From contig CAJTGF010000022.1 of assembly GCA_910575585.1 (NCBI GenBank), positions 1 to 64,000 of the forward strand: a stretch of 64,000 nucleotides of DNA. The letters run 5' to 3'. Positions 19,576-28,297 of the stretch are shown here, in pieces. The stretch's first letter is position 1; every line of letters begins with the position of its first letter. The DNA is from Clostridiaceae bacterium (lineage in GTDB: Bacteria; Bacillota; Clostridia; Lachnospirales; Lachnospiraceae). Under the pieces are notes generated by a model, which saw only the letters and a program-made list of their open reading frames with translations, was not told where the DNA came from and ran no database searches. The position numbers and the translations under genes are program-made.

Positions 19576-19598
19576 CAGGAGCCATTTTCAGGCTCCTG
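19576..19598. terminator. Hairpin between convergent genes
   Basis: CAGGAGCC (19576-19583) pairs with GGCTCCTG (19591-19598) around a seven-base loop. It lies four bases after the small gene and 14 bases before the stop of the convergent hydrolase gene, so it probably ends both transcripts, although the T-tract is weak. Confidence 0.6.
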
Positions 19599-19612
19599 AT
19601 TTCACACATCCA

Positions 19613-20416
19613 TTAAATCCTTTTCTCAATCCACCCAAGGGCATCCCCGATCACTTCATCTTTGCAGTACTCATTGAAGATCTCATGGAACAGATTGCCG
19701 TAGATCTTCATCTGCTTATCTTTGGAAGCCGCATGGGCAAAAAACTCATAGGTATCTTTCACGCTTACCAGCCCATCCTTCTCCCCATGGAGCATAAACA
19801 CCGGATAGGCAAACTCCTTCTCTTTCTCCTTAAACCACTCCAGCCCCTGGCACAGAGCGTAGCACAGTCCTGTGGTAAACGTCTTGGTGTTGTACGGGTC
19901 CTTGCCGTACCAGTCCACCACCTCAGCCACGGAGCAGACGCCGCCGCCCAGTTCATTGGCAAGCTGGGTATGTGGGTCCAGATCCTTGGGAACGCCTGTA
20001 ATAAGCCCCACATTGTCGTGAGTCAGCGCGCCGCTGGTCACAATCCCTTTCAGTTTCTTGCGCGGATACTTGGCCCCATACAGAGACACCGTAAACCCGC
20101 CCATGCTGTGTCCCATCAAAAATACAGGAATGTCCGGATTCTCCCCAATGGCCATATCCACCACCACATTGGTATCGTCCAGCAGCTCATTAAAGTCCCC
20201 GTAATAGGTCCGCTCTCCCTCCGAGCGCCCATGCCCCCTGTGGTCGAACCGGTAAGTGGCAATGTCCGCCTTGTGGAATATATCCGCCAGATAGTCATAC
20301 CTCCCCTGATGCTCACAGAGTCCGTGAACAATCACCAAAGCCGCCTTCGGTTTCTCCGGGATCTCCTTGTTCAGGTACAGTTTTGTGCCGTCAAATGACG
20401 AAATCATCTCTCCCAT
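19613..20416 (-). CDS. Alpha/beta hydrolase, monoacylglycerol lipase-like
   Basis: 267 residues with the serine-aminopeptidase-type hydrolase fold: the oxyanion segment IVHGLCEHQGRYDYLA, RFDHRGHGRSEG, the nucleophile elbow GHSMGG near residue 107, LHGEKDGLVS carrying the acid and NLFHEIFNE carrying the His. It most resembles lysophospholipase or monoglyceride lipase enzymes acting on small esters in the cytoplasm. GAGGAGGG lies 6-7 bases before ATG 20416; the longer frame adds 45 residues of unlikely sequence. It lies downstream of the Rpn-like gene but with a separate ribosome site and gap. Confidence 0.85.
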   Translation of the reverse strand: MGEMISSFDGTKLYLNKEIPEKPKAALVIVHGLCEHQGRYDYLADIFHKADIATYRFDHRGHGRSEGERTYYGDFNELLDDTNVVVDMAIGENPDIPVFLMGHSMGGFTVSLYGAKYPRKKLKGIVTSGALTHDNVGLITGVPKDLDPHTQLANELGGGVCSVAEVVDWYGKDPYNTKTFTTGLCYALCQGLEWFKEKEKEFAYPVFMLHGEKDGLVSVKDTYEFFAHAASKDKQMKIYGNLFHEIFNEYCKDEVIGDALGWIEKRI

Positions 20417-20566
20417 ATGTAACCCTCCTCGTATGATTATTTGATACCGCTCAATGCTCATATGGACAGTATACACTATTTTTCCCCATTTAGATAGGGA
20501 TAAATTCCGCTTCCGTCCAGATTCCGGTTCGCATTCCAAAATGCCGCCCAAAAGTTTTTTGCTGAT

Positions 20567-21541
20567 TTACAGTTTGGTAACCAAATTGGAACGTTTTGCC
20601 TCTGGTACTTTCAGGGCGGCCATAGCCTGTTCAGCCGAAAAATGAAGGGTTTCCATCAAACTTCTCAGGTTTTGCAGCAATGTTTCCTCCTGCGTCTCTT
20701 TCGTTGCCTTTATTGCTGCTTCCTCCGCAGCCTCTTTCGCCGCTTTTCGTTTCATATCTTCCCACGCCTTACACACATCAATCGTCTCCTCTCCGTCTTT
20801 TAATTCCAATTTAAGATTTACACACTGATTTAGTACATCAATCTCTTCCCGTCTTAATTTCTGAAAATCTCCATGTACTATCCCATCCATTTTTTCCATA
20901 TCATTGGCATACTTAATAAATCTCAATACTTCTCTTAACGATGAATGGAATTTTTTCAGTTCCTCATCCGATAGGCCCGCTGGCTCAATAAGATGAATCT
21001 GATAATCAGGAACCAGCGAAAGAATCCGTTCATCCTTCACATTCATCATCTCATGAAGAGAAGTGGGACCATCCCACTGCTTTGGCGAAAAGAAAATAAC
21101 CAACGTAATCACCGGTATCAACTTATCCTCTTTATAAAATCCAGACAAGAACTCTCCCTTGCCATGTTCCTTATAGTCCTTCGCCTTTCTGTGACTGTTA
21201 GCTGCCTCCTGAACCTGTTTTGCATAGTGTAAGGTATCATAGACCAAATTTTTCACAGGCATAGCATAATGCACATCGCTCTGATTCTCGATTCCCAAAA
21301 GCAGGTATGCCGCGTTTTCATCCTCCATGGCGGTCAAGCTTTTCATCACATCCCGGTACTTCTGTTCCGGCTCCCCGGCGCCGTCGGCGCCATAGGGAAC
21401 TACAATTTCCGCAGTATCCAGTTCTTTCAGCTGATCTGGCTGGATCACCTGCTGTCCACCAAAGATATAGTAGTTAAATGCGTCTGCGAAAATCGTGTTC
21501 TGTTTTACATAAGCCCCTGTCACCGTGTCCTTACGTCCCAA
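20567..21541 (-). CDS. Rpn/YhgA-like PD-(D/E)XK nuclease-family protein
   Basis: About 324 residues. The N-terminal part (FADAFNYYIFGGQQVIQPDQ, then ENAAYLLLGIENQSDVHYAMP) shows the putative-transposase/Rpn nuclease arrangement in which GIENQ supplies the catalytic E and Q. The C-terminal half is helical and Ala/Glu/Lys-rich. The TTG at 21541 is the likely start: GGGAGGTG lies 7 bases before it and translation then begins with the family-typical MGRKDTVTGAY. Related Rpn proteins promote recA-independent recombination. It is a likely accessory gene; a second relative with a different C-terminus is at 59742-60659. Confidence 0.65.
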   Translation of the reverse strand: MGRKDTVTGAYVKQNTIFADAFNYYIFGGQQVIQPDQLKELDTAEIVVPYGADGAGEPEQKYRDVMKSLTAMEDENAAYLLLGIENQSDVHYAMPVKNLVYDTLHYAKQVQEAANSHRKAKDYKEHGKGEFLSGFYKEDKLIPVITLVIFFSPKQWDGPTSLHEMMNVKDERILSLVPDYQIHLIEPAGLSDEELKKFHSSLREVLRFIKYANDMEKMDGIVHGDFQKLRREEIDVLNQCVNLKLELKDGEETIDVCKAWEDMKRKAAKEAAEEAAIKATKETQEETLLQNLRSLMETLHFSAEQAMAALKVPEAKRSNLVTKL

Positions 21542-21780
21542 TCTTTTCACCTCCCTCATTTCAATATAGCTTCCCTTTATTTCTCTCCATGTACAGTACA
21601 TACTCGATCTTTTATCTGCTTCCAGTATATCATACCACTTATTTCCCTGCAATATCCTGCCCCTGACATATCCTATATTGGAATTAAACAAAATCGCCCC
21701 GCAATGGCTGGCCAGTTAAATACTCTCTCTATCCCTACCTCCCTATGGGCTGAAAAGGCTAAATCAATCAAACCTGAACA

Positions 21781-23580
21781 TCACTCCACTATATAACATC
21801 TCCCGGAAAACGGCGGCAGCGTCACTGTCACCACATCCCTAGATCCCTCAACCCATTCCACCGCGTCATGATCAAGTCCCTGGGTATGGCCCCCGTAAAT
21901 ATCCCTGTCCGTGTCCATAAGAAGGGTCAGCTTTTTTGCCCCCGGCGCCTTCATCTCATAATCCCTCTGCACGACCCCCGAAAAATTAAACACCGCCGCA
22001 ATTCTCTGCTTTTTGCTCCTGCGCTCAAAGGCATAGATGCACCTGGCCTCCTGATGACAGTCCAGCCACTGAAATCCCTCCAACTCATAATCCATCTGCC
22101 ACAAAGCCGGATTCTTCAAATAAAGCTGATTTAAATCCTTCATAAACCTGCAGAACCCGTCGTGATTGGGATACCGCAAAATATCCCAGTCCTGCTCCCT
22201 CTTCTCGTCCCACTCCCGCATCTGCCCCAGCTCATTTCCCATGAAATTCAGCTTTTTTCCGGGATGCAGATACATATACAGATAAAATGCCCGTGCCTGG
22301 GGGAATTTCCCCTCATAGTCCCCGTTCATCTTCTGGAGAATGGTCGCCTTTCCGTGGACATTTTCGTCGTGGGACAAAGGCAGCAGATATTTTTCCTGAT
22401 AATAATACTGCATGGAAAAGGTCAGCTTGTGATACCGCTCCACCCTCTGCTCGGGCGAGGACTGAAAATAGGACAAGGTGTCGTTCATCCACCCCATATC
22501 CCATTTATAATCAAACCCAAGTCCGCCCTCATCTGCCGGTTTGGTAATATCCGGCCTGGCGGTGGAGTCCTCCGCGATCAAAAGGCAGGACGGGTGGCGC
22601 TTTTTCAGCCCCTGGTTCAGATTCTGCAAAAACAGCACTGCTCCCCGGTTCTCGCCTCTGGCCGCGTCGCCCTGCCAATAGATCATATTGCTGATGGCGT
22701 CCATCCGCAGACCGTCAAAATGGAATTCTGTCAGCCAGTAATTGGCCGCTGACTGGAGAAAACTCCTTACTTCTCCTCTGGAATGCATAAAATTGCAGCT
22801 GCCCCACTGGCTTTTCCCCACATCCTGGTTGGGATACTCGTACAGGGCCGTGCCGTCATAGTCCCGCAGGCCATAATCATCCACCGCAAAATGGACCGGC
22901 ACGAAATCCATGATCACTCCGATATCATGGCTGTGCAGCTGCTTTACCATGGCTTTCAGCTGCGCAGGCGTTCCATATCGGGAAGTCGGGCTGAAAAATC
23001 CGGTGATCTGATACCCCCAGGACTCATCGCAGGGGTGCTCCGCCAGAGGCAGGACCTCCACATAGTTGTACCCATGCTCTTTCAGATAGGGGACCAGCAG
23101 CTCCCCCAGTTCCTCATAATTATACCATTCCTTTTGGCCGCCTAAAGGCCGCTTCCAGGAACCGGCGTGGATCTCATAAATATTCAGCGGCCGGTCTTTG
23201 CCCACGCTCCTTTTCTTCATCCAGGAGGCATCCCCAAAATCAAACGCCTCCTCCTCACAGATAAAAGAAGCCGAATGGGGCCGCAGCTCCATGGCAAATC
23301 CATAAGGGTCTCCATGATCCCGCAGGCTGCCGTCCGCCCCGGTAATGCGGTACTTGTACATCTGCCCCGGCTTTGCCTCTGGGATCAAACACTCCCAAAA
23401 ATTACCGTCATGGAACTTTCTCATCTCCTGCCCCTGCCAGCCATTAAATTCTCCGATGACCTCTATCTTCCTGGCGCCTGGGGCAAAGGTGCGGAATACG
23501 ATCCCATTGCCCTGGCGGTGAGCGCCTAAAAAGGCGTAAGCCTCAAACTCTGTCCCTGTATAAAATCCGTAAAAATCCAT
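21781..23580 (-). CDS. glgB: 1,4-alpha-glucan branching enzyme
   Basis: A 599-residue GH13 enzyme. An N-terminal CBM48 domain (FRTFAPGARKIEVIGEFNGW) is followed by the catalytic barrel with region I DFVPVHF, the nucleophile in FDGLRMDAI, the acid/base in LIAEDST and the LPLSHDENVHG region, then the C-terminal all-beta domain. It introduces alpha-1,6 branches into glycogen. No other glg gene is adjacent. The ATG at 23580 is favoured over the TTG at 23586 by its spacing from AAGGGGG. It diverges from a TetR-type gene across 133 bases. Confidence 0.9.
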   Translation of the reverse strand: MDFYGFYTGTEFEAYAFLGAHRQGNGIVFRTFAPGARKIEVIGEFNGWQGQEMRKFHDGNFWECLIPEAKPGQMYKYRITGADGSLRDHGDPYGFAMELRPHSASFICEEEAFDFGDASWMKKRSVGKDRPLNIYEIHAGSWKRPLGGQKEWYNYEELGELLVPYLKEHGYNYVEVLPLAEHPCDESWGYQITGFFSPTSRYGTPAQLKAMVKQLHSHDIGVIMDFVPVHFAVDDYGLRDYDGTALYEYPNQDVGKSQWGSCNFMHSRGEVRSFLQSAANYWLTEFHFDGLRMDAISNMIYWQGDAARGENRGAVLFLQNLNQGLKKRHPSCLLIAEDSTARPDITKPADEGGLGFDYKWDMGWMNDTLSYFQSSPEQRVERYHKLTFSMQYYYQEKYLLPLSHDENVHGKATILQKMNGDYEGKFPQARAFYLYMYLHPGKKLNFMGNELGQMREWDEKREQDWDILRYPNHDGFCRFMKDLNQLYLKNPALWQMDYELEGFQWLDCHQEARCIYAFERRSKKQRIAAVFNFSGVVQRDYEMKAPGAKKLTLLMDTDRDIYGGHTQGLDHDAVEWVEGSRDVVTVTLPPFSGRCYIVE

Positions 23581-23713
23581 ATACAATCCCCCTTACATTT
23601 TATGGTATAATCTCATTATAAAGACAAACCCCGTTGCCGGCCACAGACAATCCTGTCCGAATATCGGATAACCGACACATTTCCAAAATTGTCCAAAAGA
23701 AGGAGAACCATCT

Positions 23714-24283
23714 ATGGATCTGCGAATCATTAAAACAAAAAAAGCCATCATCAACGCATTCCTTGCCCTGCGGGCCAAGCGGCCTCTGGAAAAGATCACG
23801 GTCAGGGAATTGTGTGAAATGGCTATGGTCAATAAATCAACTTTTTACTCTCATTACGGAGACATCTATGAACTGTCGGATTCCCTGGAAAACCAGGTGG
23901 TCCTGTCTGTAATCCAGTCTATGGACCACTCTGAATACATCTGGGAAAACACCGGGGAATTTACCCGCCAGCTGATCCTTGGCTACTTATCCCAGGACCA
24001 TCTGATCCAGATCCTTTTTTCCGGCAGCCGCAGCAGCCTGTTCGTGTCAAAGATCGAGCAGTCCATTAAGACTATGATCACCGAAAAATACCCACAGTAC
24101 CACCTGGACCCTGTGCGGAATATGGTGCTCACTTACACCATCTACGGCGGGTACTATGCCTATATGGGAAGCGGCAGCTGTGACAGAGAGCAGGTTTTAT
24201 CGACCCTTGTGAGTCTGACGCAAAATACGGGGGAATGGTTTTTGGCTGGGGAGAAAGGGGGAGCGGCTGTGGTTAAAGAGTAG
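23714..24283 (+). CDS. TetR/AcrR-family transcriptional regulator
   Basis: 189 residues. The N-terminal helix-turn-helix reads MDLRIIKTKKAIINAFLAL, then KITVRELCEMAMVNKSTFYS with HYGDIYEL, the TetR signature around residues 8-52. The C-terminal domain is the divergent ligand-binding helical part (YTIYGGYYAYMGSG). AAGGAG lies 8 bases before the ATG. It is divergent from glgB, so it might control that gene or itself, but no clear operator palindrome was found. The family A repeats begin shortly after its stop. Confidence 0.88.
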   Translation: MDLRIIKTKKAIINAFLALRAKRPLEKITVRELCEMAMVNKSTFYSHYGDIYELSDSLENQVVLSVIQSMDHSEYIWENTGEFTRQLILGYLSQDHLIQILFSGSRSSLFVSKIEQSIKTMITEKYPQYHLDPVRNMVLTYTIYGGYYAYMGSGSCDREQVLSTLVSLTQNTGEWFLAGEKGGAAVVKE

Positions 24284-24319
24284 GCGTGATCTGGTGCTTT
24301 GTTTGGGCGAAGTTGTTGG

Positions 24320-24405
24320 AGGCCCATGAGGATCTGTGTGCTGTCCGGGTTCAGATATGCCAAACATTCCGATGAGCCCCTAACCCGGATAAACCGGAAC
24401 TTTAA
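24320..24405 (-). repeat. Hairpin repeat family A, half copy
   Basis: On the minus strand this block carries only the right half of the core (TTAGGGGCTCATCGGAATG, TTTGGCATATCTGAACCC) and the start of an outer arm GGACAGCACAC. It directly follows the flank of copy 3. The left half and the matching arm are absent, so this is a remnant or a recombination product. Confidence 0.65.
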
Positions 24406-24413
24406 ATTCGTTA

Positions 24414-24639
24414 TGTTGCTGTATTGTTGAGTGAGCAATGGGCGGGGATTGTTGCGGGGCCCGGGAGGGAAGGCAGGCTGTGTGCCGTTCGGGTTCAGAT
24501 ATGCCAGACATTCCGATGAGCCCAAAACGGGAACCAGGAGGGGTTAGGCCCTCCTGGTTCCCTGGTCTCATCTCCATGGCATAGATTCACCCGCCCGGCA
24601 CACAGCCTGCCTTCCCTCCCGGGCAAAAGCAGAATTCGC
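24414..24639 (-). repeat. Hairpin repeat family A, copy 3 (inverted twin of copy 1)
   Basis: Almost identical to bases 1-226 in inverted orientation, including the 28-bp outer arms (24460-24487 and 24596-24623), the inner 13-bp stem and the flank TTGCTCACTCAACAATACAG. Differences are confined mainly to the bases next to the arm, and homology ends after ACAGCAA. Because copies 1 and 3 are inverted and about 24.4 kb apart, homologous recombination between them would flip the intervening segment. Confidence 0.85.
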
Positions 24640-24751
24640 TGGCCGGGATTTGCTCACTTAAGGTGGTTTCGATAGGGAATGCTGTTTCGACTCTGTAGTG
24701 AAAAGATAACTGCTTTGTCTGCGGTGATAGGTTGTGCATAATATCTATGGG

Positions 24752-25010
24752 AGCGAATTCTGGTTTTGCCAGGCAGAGGAGAGCTGTCCCGGCAGGGTGA
24801 ATCTATGCCATGGAGATGAGACCAGGAAAACAGGAGGGCCTCACCCCGAGTGTTTTCCGCTTTGGGCTCATCGGAATGTTTGGCATATCTGAACCCGGAC
24901 GGGACAGCTCTCCTCTGACTGGCCTCACGACAATCCCCGCCCTTTGCTCACTCAACAATACAGCAATTCCATTATTTTGCCATTTTGCGCAAGAAATCGT
25001 TCTTAAGGGT
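24752..25010 (+). repeat. Hairpin repeat family A, copy 4
   Basis: The outer arms 24774-24791 and 24900-24917 are perfect 18-bp complements, extended by CCAG/CTGG across a mismatch. The arm sequence differs from copies 1 and 2. The core is conserved (ATGCCATGGAGATGAGACC, GGAGGGCCTCACCCC, TTTGGCATATCTGAACCC). The inner stem GGAAAACA with TGTTTTCC resembles copy 2. The leader GCGAATTCTGGTTTTGCC and the flank to TTCTTAAGGGTCTAA match copy 1. Bases 24640-24751 between copies 3 and 4 show nothing else. Confidence 0.85.
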
Positions 25011-25011
25011 C

Positions 25012-25045
25012 TAAAGCAGAAAACACTCGGGGTTAGGCCCTCCCT
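25012..25045 (-). repeat. Hairpin repeat family A, inner-core fragment
   Basis: The minus strand reads GGAGGGCCTAACCCCGAGTG then TTTTC, the inner loop of copies 2 and 4, without outer arms. It follows the flank of copy 4 in inverted orientation. The remaining 68 bases before the ackA stop show no other feature. Confidence 0.55.
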
Positions 25046-25113
25046 GGCTCCGCCACAACCCCCGGCCTTGCTCACCAAGACTCTATTACCATAAAAATAA
25101 CGGCAGAACACCG

Positions 25114-26319
25114 TCAACCTACGCCGTTCTGCCGCGCTACCTCCGCCGTCTCCCTGGCGATCTCCAGTTCCTCATTGGTCCGGATCACCAGCACATTCAC
25201 CTTTGAAGTTCCCTCCGATATCCTGACAGCCTCCGCCTGTTCCCGGTTTTTGATCTCATCCAGGGTAATGCCCAGAAACTCCAGATAGCTGCATATCTCC
25301 TCCCGGATGTCCGAATCATTCTCCCCCACTCCGGCTGTAAACACGATATTGTCTACCCCGTTCATGGCAGCTGCGTAACTTCCCACATACTTGGCCACCT
25401 TGTAGGCAAAGATCTCCCGGGCAAGGGCCGCCTTTTCATTGTACTTGATCTGCGCGTCTTTCAGCTCCCTGAAATCACTGGAATAATTCTTGGAGATGCC
25501 CAAGACCCCTGACTCCTGATTCAGGATCGCCATGACCTGGGGAAAGTCCAGTCCCTCCTTCTTTGCCAGAAATTCCAGCGCCCCCGGGTCCACGTCTCCG
25601 CACCGGGTTCCCATGACCAGGCCTTCAAGGGGCGTAAAGCCCATGGAATTGTCGATGACTTTTCCGTACTTTACAGCGCTGATGCTGGCTCCGTTGCCCA
25701 GATGGCACACAATGGTCTTTACCTGCCTTGGGTCCTGTCCCATAAACTCTGCCGCTCTCTGGGACACGTACTTGTGGCTGATGCCGTGAAACCCGTAGCG
25801 GCGGATCTTGTACTTCTCATAATACCGGTAAGGAAGGCCGTAAAGGTACGCCTTTGGCTCCATGGTCTGGTTAAAGGCGGTGTCAAACACGCCCACCATC
25901 AGCGTATGGGGCATCAGCTTTCTGCAGGCGTCCACGCCGATAAGATTGGCCGGGTTGTGCAAAGGCGCAAGGTCGTTGCACTCGGTCATGGCCTGGATCA
26001 CCTCGTCCGTCACCACCACGGAGCCGGTAAACTTCTCCCCGCCGTGTACTAAACGGTGACCGATCACATCAATCTCCTGAAAGCTTTCTATGATGCCCTT
26101 TTTATCATCCACCAAAGTATCCAAAAGGGTATGCACTGCCTGGGTATGATCCTTCATGGCCACCGGCTCTTTGACGGATACCTGATCCGTCCGGTATGTA
26201 AAGATCCCGTCAATGCCAATGCGCTCACACAGACCTTTGGCCAGCACCTTCTCGCTTTCCGAATCAATGACCTGAAATTTTAAGGAAGAACTTCCGCTGT
26301 TAATCACCAGGATTTTCAT
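25114..26319 (-). CDS. ackA: Acetate kinase
   Basis: A 401-residue acetokinase that interconverts acetyl phosphate + ADP and acetate + ATP. It shows the family signatures MKILVINSGSSSLKFQ at the N-terminus, GFHGISHKYVSQR near residue 177 and CHLGNGASISAV near 205, and ends in the normal position. AGGAGG lies 7 bases before ATG 26319; the longer frame adds 18 residues. The usual partner pta is not adjacent. Instead the start overlaps the end of a diguanylate cyclase gene by 20 bases, so expression is probably coupled to it. Confidence 0.95.
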   Translation of the reverse strand: MKILVINSGSSSLKFQVIDSESEKVLAKGLCERIGIDGIFTYRTDQVSVKEPVAMKDHTQAVHTLLDTLVDDKKGIIESFQEIDVIGHRLVHGGEKFTGSVVVTDEVIQAMTECNDLAPLHNPANLIGVDACRKLMPHTLMVGVFDTAFNQTMEPKAYLYGLPYRYYEKYKIRRYGFHGISHKYVSQRAAEFMGQDPRQVKTIVCHLGNGASISAVKYGKVIDNSMGFTPLEGLVMGTRCGDVDPGALEFLAKKEGLDFPQVMAILNQESGVLGISKNYSSDFRELKDAQIKYNEKAALAREIFAYKVAKYVGSYAAAMNGVDNIVFTAGVGENDSDIREEICSYLEFLGITLDEIKNREQAEAVRISEGTSKVNVLVIRTNEELEIARETAEVARQNGVG

Positions 26320-27577
26320 GATCCGCCTCCTGCTGTCTCTTGTACAGCTCTTTATTCTTCCGCTTGCACTCATACATAGCCGTATCCACCTCTTTGATGA
26401 TCTCGGCCAGATTTCTCGTCTCGTCCTCGCCTTTAATCTTCGTCACGCCGAAGCTGAATCCGTGGATATACTTCTTGTCCCTGAACCCCTGAAATTCCCG
26501 CATGGCCGAATCCAGTTTTTCCTCGGCTACTTTCGTGGAAATATTGTTCAGGATCAGACAGAACTCATCGCCGCCGATCCTTGCGAAAATATCCGATGTC
26601 CGGAAATACTTTTTCACTGTGGAAACAAACCGCAGAATGTATTCGTCCCCTTCCCCGTGTCCGTGCTGGTCGTTGACCGTCTTAAGGCAGTCCAGATCCA
26701 GGTATCCCAAAACCACCTGTTCCTTTTCATGGAGGATCTTCTGCATGATCTCCTCAAAGTACATGCGGTTATAGATACCGGTGAGACCGTCATGGTAAGC
26801 CTTATCCTTTAAATACCTGGCTTCCAGCTTCTCATCCGTCACATCCATAAGGATATGGGCATAGGCTCTCCGCTTTTTCCACTCCAGAGGAAAGGTGGTC
26901 ACCCGGTAATAGCGGCGGTTGCCGTCGCAGGCTTCCCAGGCGTGGATCTGCTCCCTGTCCTCCCAGTACAAGATCTTCTCCAAAAAAGGAAGACGGTTCC
27001 TGCAGTTTATGCAGAACTCCCTGTCATCAATCTCCTCGTATCCCACAACCCGCTTGTTGCAGTACACGATATCTTTGCTTTCCACGTCAACAATGATGAT
27101 CCACTCTCTCTGCTTTCTGGTCAGCTCCAGCAAAAGTTCATTGTAACTGTGCAAAATATCCGCCTGCTTTGCGATGGATTCCTTCTCCGCCTTCAGCTGG
27201 GCCTCCCGCTCCTTAAGCTGGGCGATCATGGTGTTAAACGCCTCGGAGAACTCGCCAAGATATGATACCTGCTGGGAGTAATCCCCCGCAGCCACCTGCT
27301 TGGCCTGCCATGTCAGATGATTTAAACTGGCATGGAGATTTTTTAGGTTCATACAAAGGGGATTCTCCTCAGACGGCAAAACGCCCGACAGGTTGCCCTT
27401 GGAAAGGTCGGCAGAGTATACCCTCATCTCTCCCACCCATTTTTCCAAAACCTCCATCCCCTGACGCAATCTCTCATATGAAGCATCCAGACTCTCAAAG
27501 TCAGGTCTCTCATCCGGAGTATCATACACAATACTTTTCAGATACTCAAAAAGAATCCGGCAATTTTTATCTTCCAT
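26300..27577 (-). CDS. Diguanylate cyclase with HAMP-like, PAS-like and GGDEF domains
   Basis: About 425 residues. A helical N-terminal part with a HAMP-like stretch (LNHLTWQAKQVAAGDYSQQV) and a coiled coil leads to a PAS-like region (WIIIVDVESKDIVYCNKRVV) and a complete GGDEF domain (ARIGGDEFCLIL). An inhibitory RxxD site (RTSD) lies five residues before GGDEF, so it should make cyclic-di-GMP under product control. No membrane segment is evident. ATG 27577 has AAGGAG upstream. It overlaps the V4R gene before it and ackA after it, which implies translational coupling. Confidence 0.88.
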   Translation of the reverse strand: MEDKNCRILFEYLKSIVYDTPDERPDFESLDASYERLRQGMEVLEKWVGEMRVYSADLSKGNLSGVLPSEENPLCMNLKNLHASLNHLTWQAKQVAAGDYSQQVSYLGEFSEAFNTMIAQLKEREAQLKAEKESIAKQADILHSYNELLLELTRKQREWIIIVDVESKDIVYCNKRVVGYEEIDDREFCINCRNRLPFLEKILYWEDREQIHAWEACDGNRRYYRVTTFPLEWKKRRAYAHILMDVTDEKLEARYLKDKAYHDGLTGIYNRMYFEEIMQKILHEKEQVVLGYLDLDCLKTVNDQHGHGEGDEYILRFVSTVKKYFRTSDIFARIGGDEFCLILNNISTKVAEEKLDSAMREFQGFRDKKYIHGFSFGVTKIKGEDETRNLAEIIKEVDTAMYECKRKNKELYKRQQEADHENPGD

Positions 27578-28130
27578 GGCAACTCCTTGCTGCTCCTTCA
27601 CTTACCTCGGCGCGAAACCTGCAAACCCGGTCTCCTGTAGCCCAACAGTCAACCTCCTTCACCGTGTACGCTTTTCCTGTATAGGTCGTCAATACGCCTG
27701 ACAGGAAACCCTCGTCGTAATTGCAGACAGCCTCTCCCATAACCGGAAGGCCGGAGCAGTCCGCATCCTCGGCTATGGTCATCATAAATCTTCCGGTATC
27801 CTCATCCAGCTCCTCAATGCGCAGCACACCCATTTTCAAAACCTCCAGCTCTTGATGGAGCTGGGCCAGAAATTCATTGACCGGCAGTGTGATGTCCAGA
27901 AAATTCTTCGTAAAATATTCGCCTGCCCGAAATCCGCCCTCCCGAAAGATCCGCTGCTGCTCTTCCTTTCCGAACCGCTCTTCCAGCACCTGCCGGATCG
28001 CGTATTCCAACAGGCGGTACACCATTATGGGAACCTGGTCGCCCAGATTGTCTCTCTCCTGCGTGCCGTTTTTCATAAAATCATCTAAAGTCAACGTCTT
28101 TTTATCATCATCAAATACATTCTGACTCAT
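27567..28130 (-). CDS. V4R (4-vinyl reductase) domain protein, putative small-molecule sensor
   Basis: About 187 residues starting MSQNVFDDDK (AAGGGG five bases upstream). The C-terminal half carries the V4R hallmark (KEVDCWATGDRVCRFRAEV) after a helical region (EEQQRIFREGGFRAGEYF). V4R domains are related to the heme/NO and bacteriochlorophyll 4-vinyl reductase fold and bind small ligands through Cys and His. The 11-base overlap with the cyclase gene suggests it is the sensory input for cyclic-di-GMP synthesis. The ligand is unknown. Confidence 0.8.
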   Translation of the reverse strand: MSQNVFDDDKKTLTLDDFMKNGTQERDNLGDQVPIMVYRLLEYAIRQVLEERFGKEEQQRIFREGGFRAGEYFTKNFLDITLPVNEFLAQLHQELEVLKMGVLRIEELDEDTGRFMMTIAEDADCSGLPVMGEAVCNYDEGFLSGVLTTYTGKAYTVKEVDCWATGDRVCRFRAEVSEGAARSCHGR

Positions 28131-28297
28131 AAAAGCCCCTTCCCATATCACTTATCACCTGAAAGGCAATCGTGCCAAAGACTGAAACAGTTTTTGGCAT
28201 CAGTAATAGAGGTTGCACTTTTAACCTCATGTGAACATTATAACACATTCCGCTCAACTGGAAAAGAACTTCTTTATCTTTTTGCGCTCCTTTGTAT

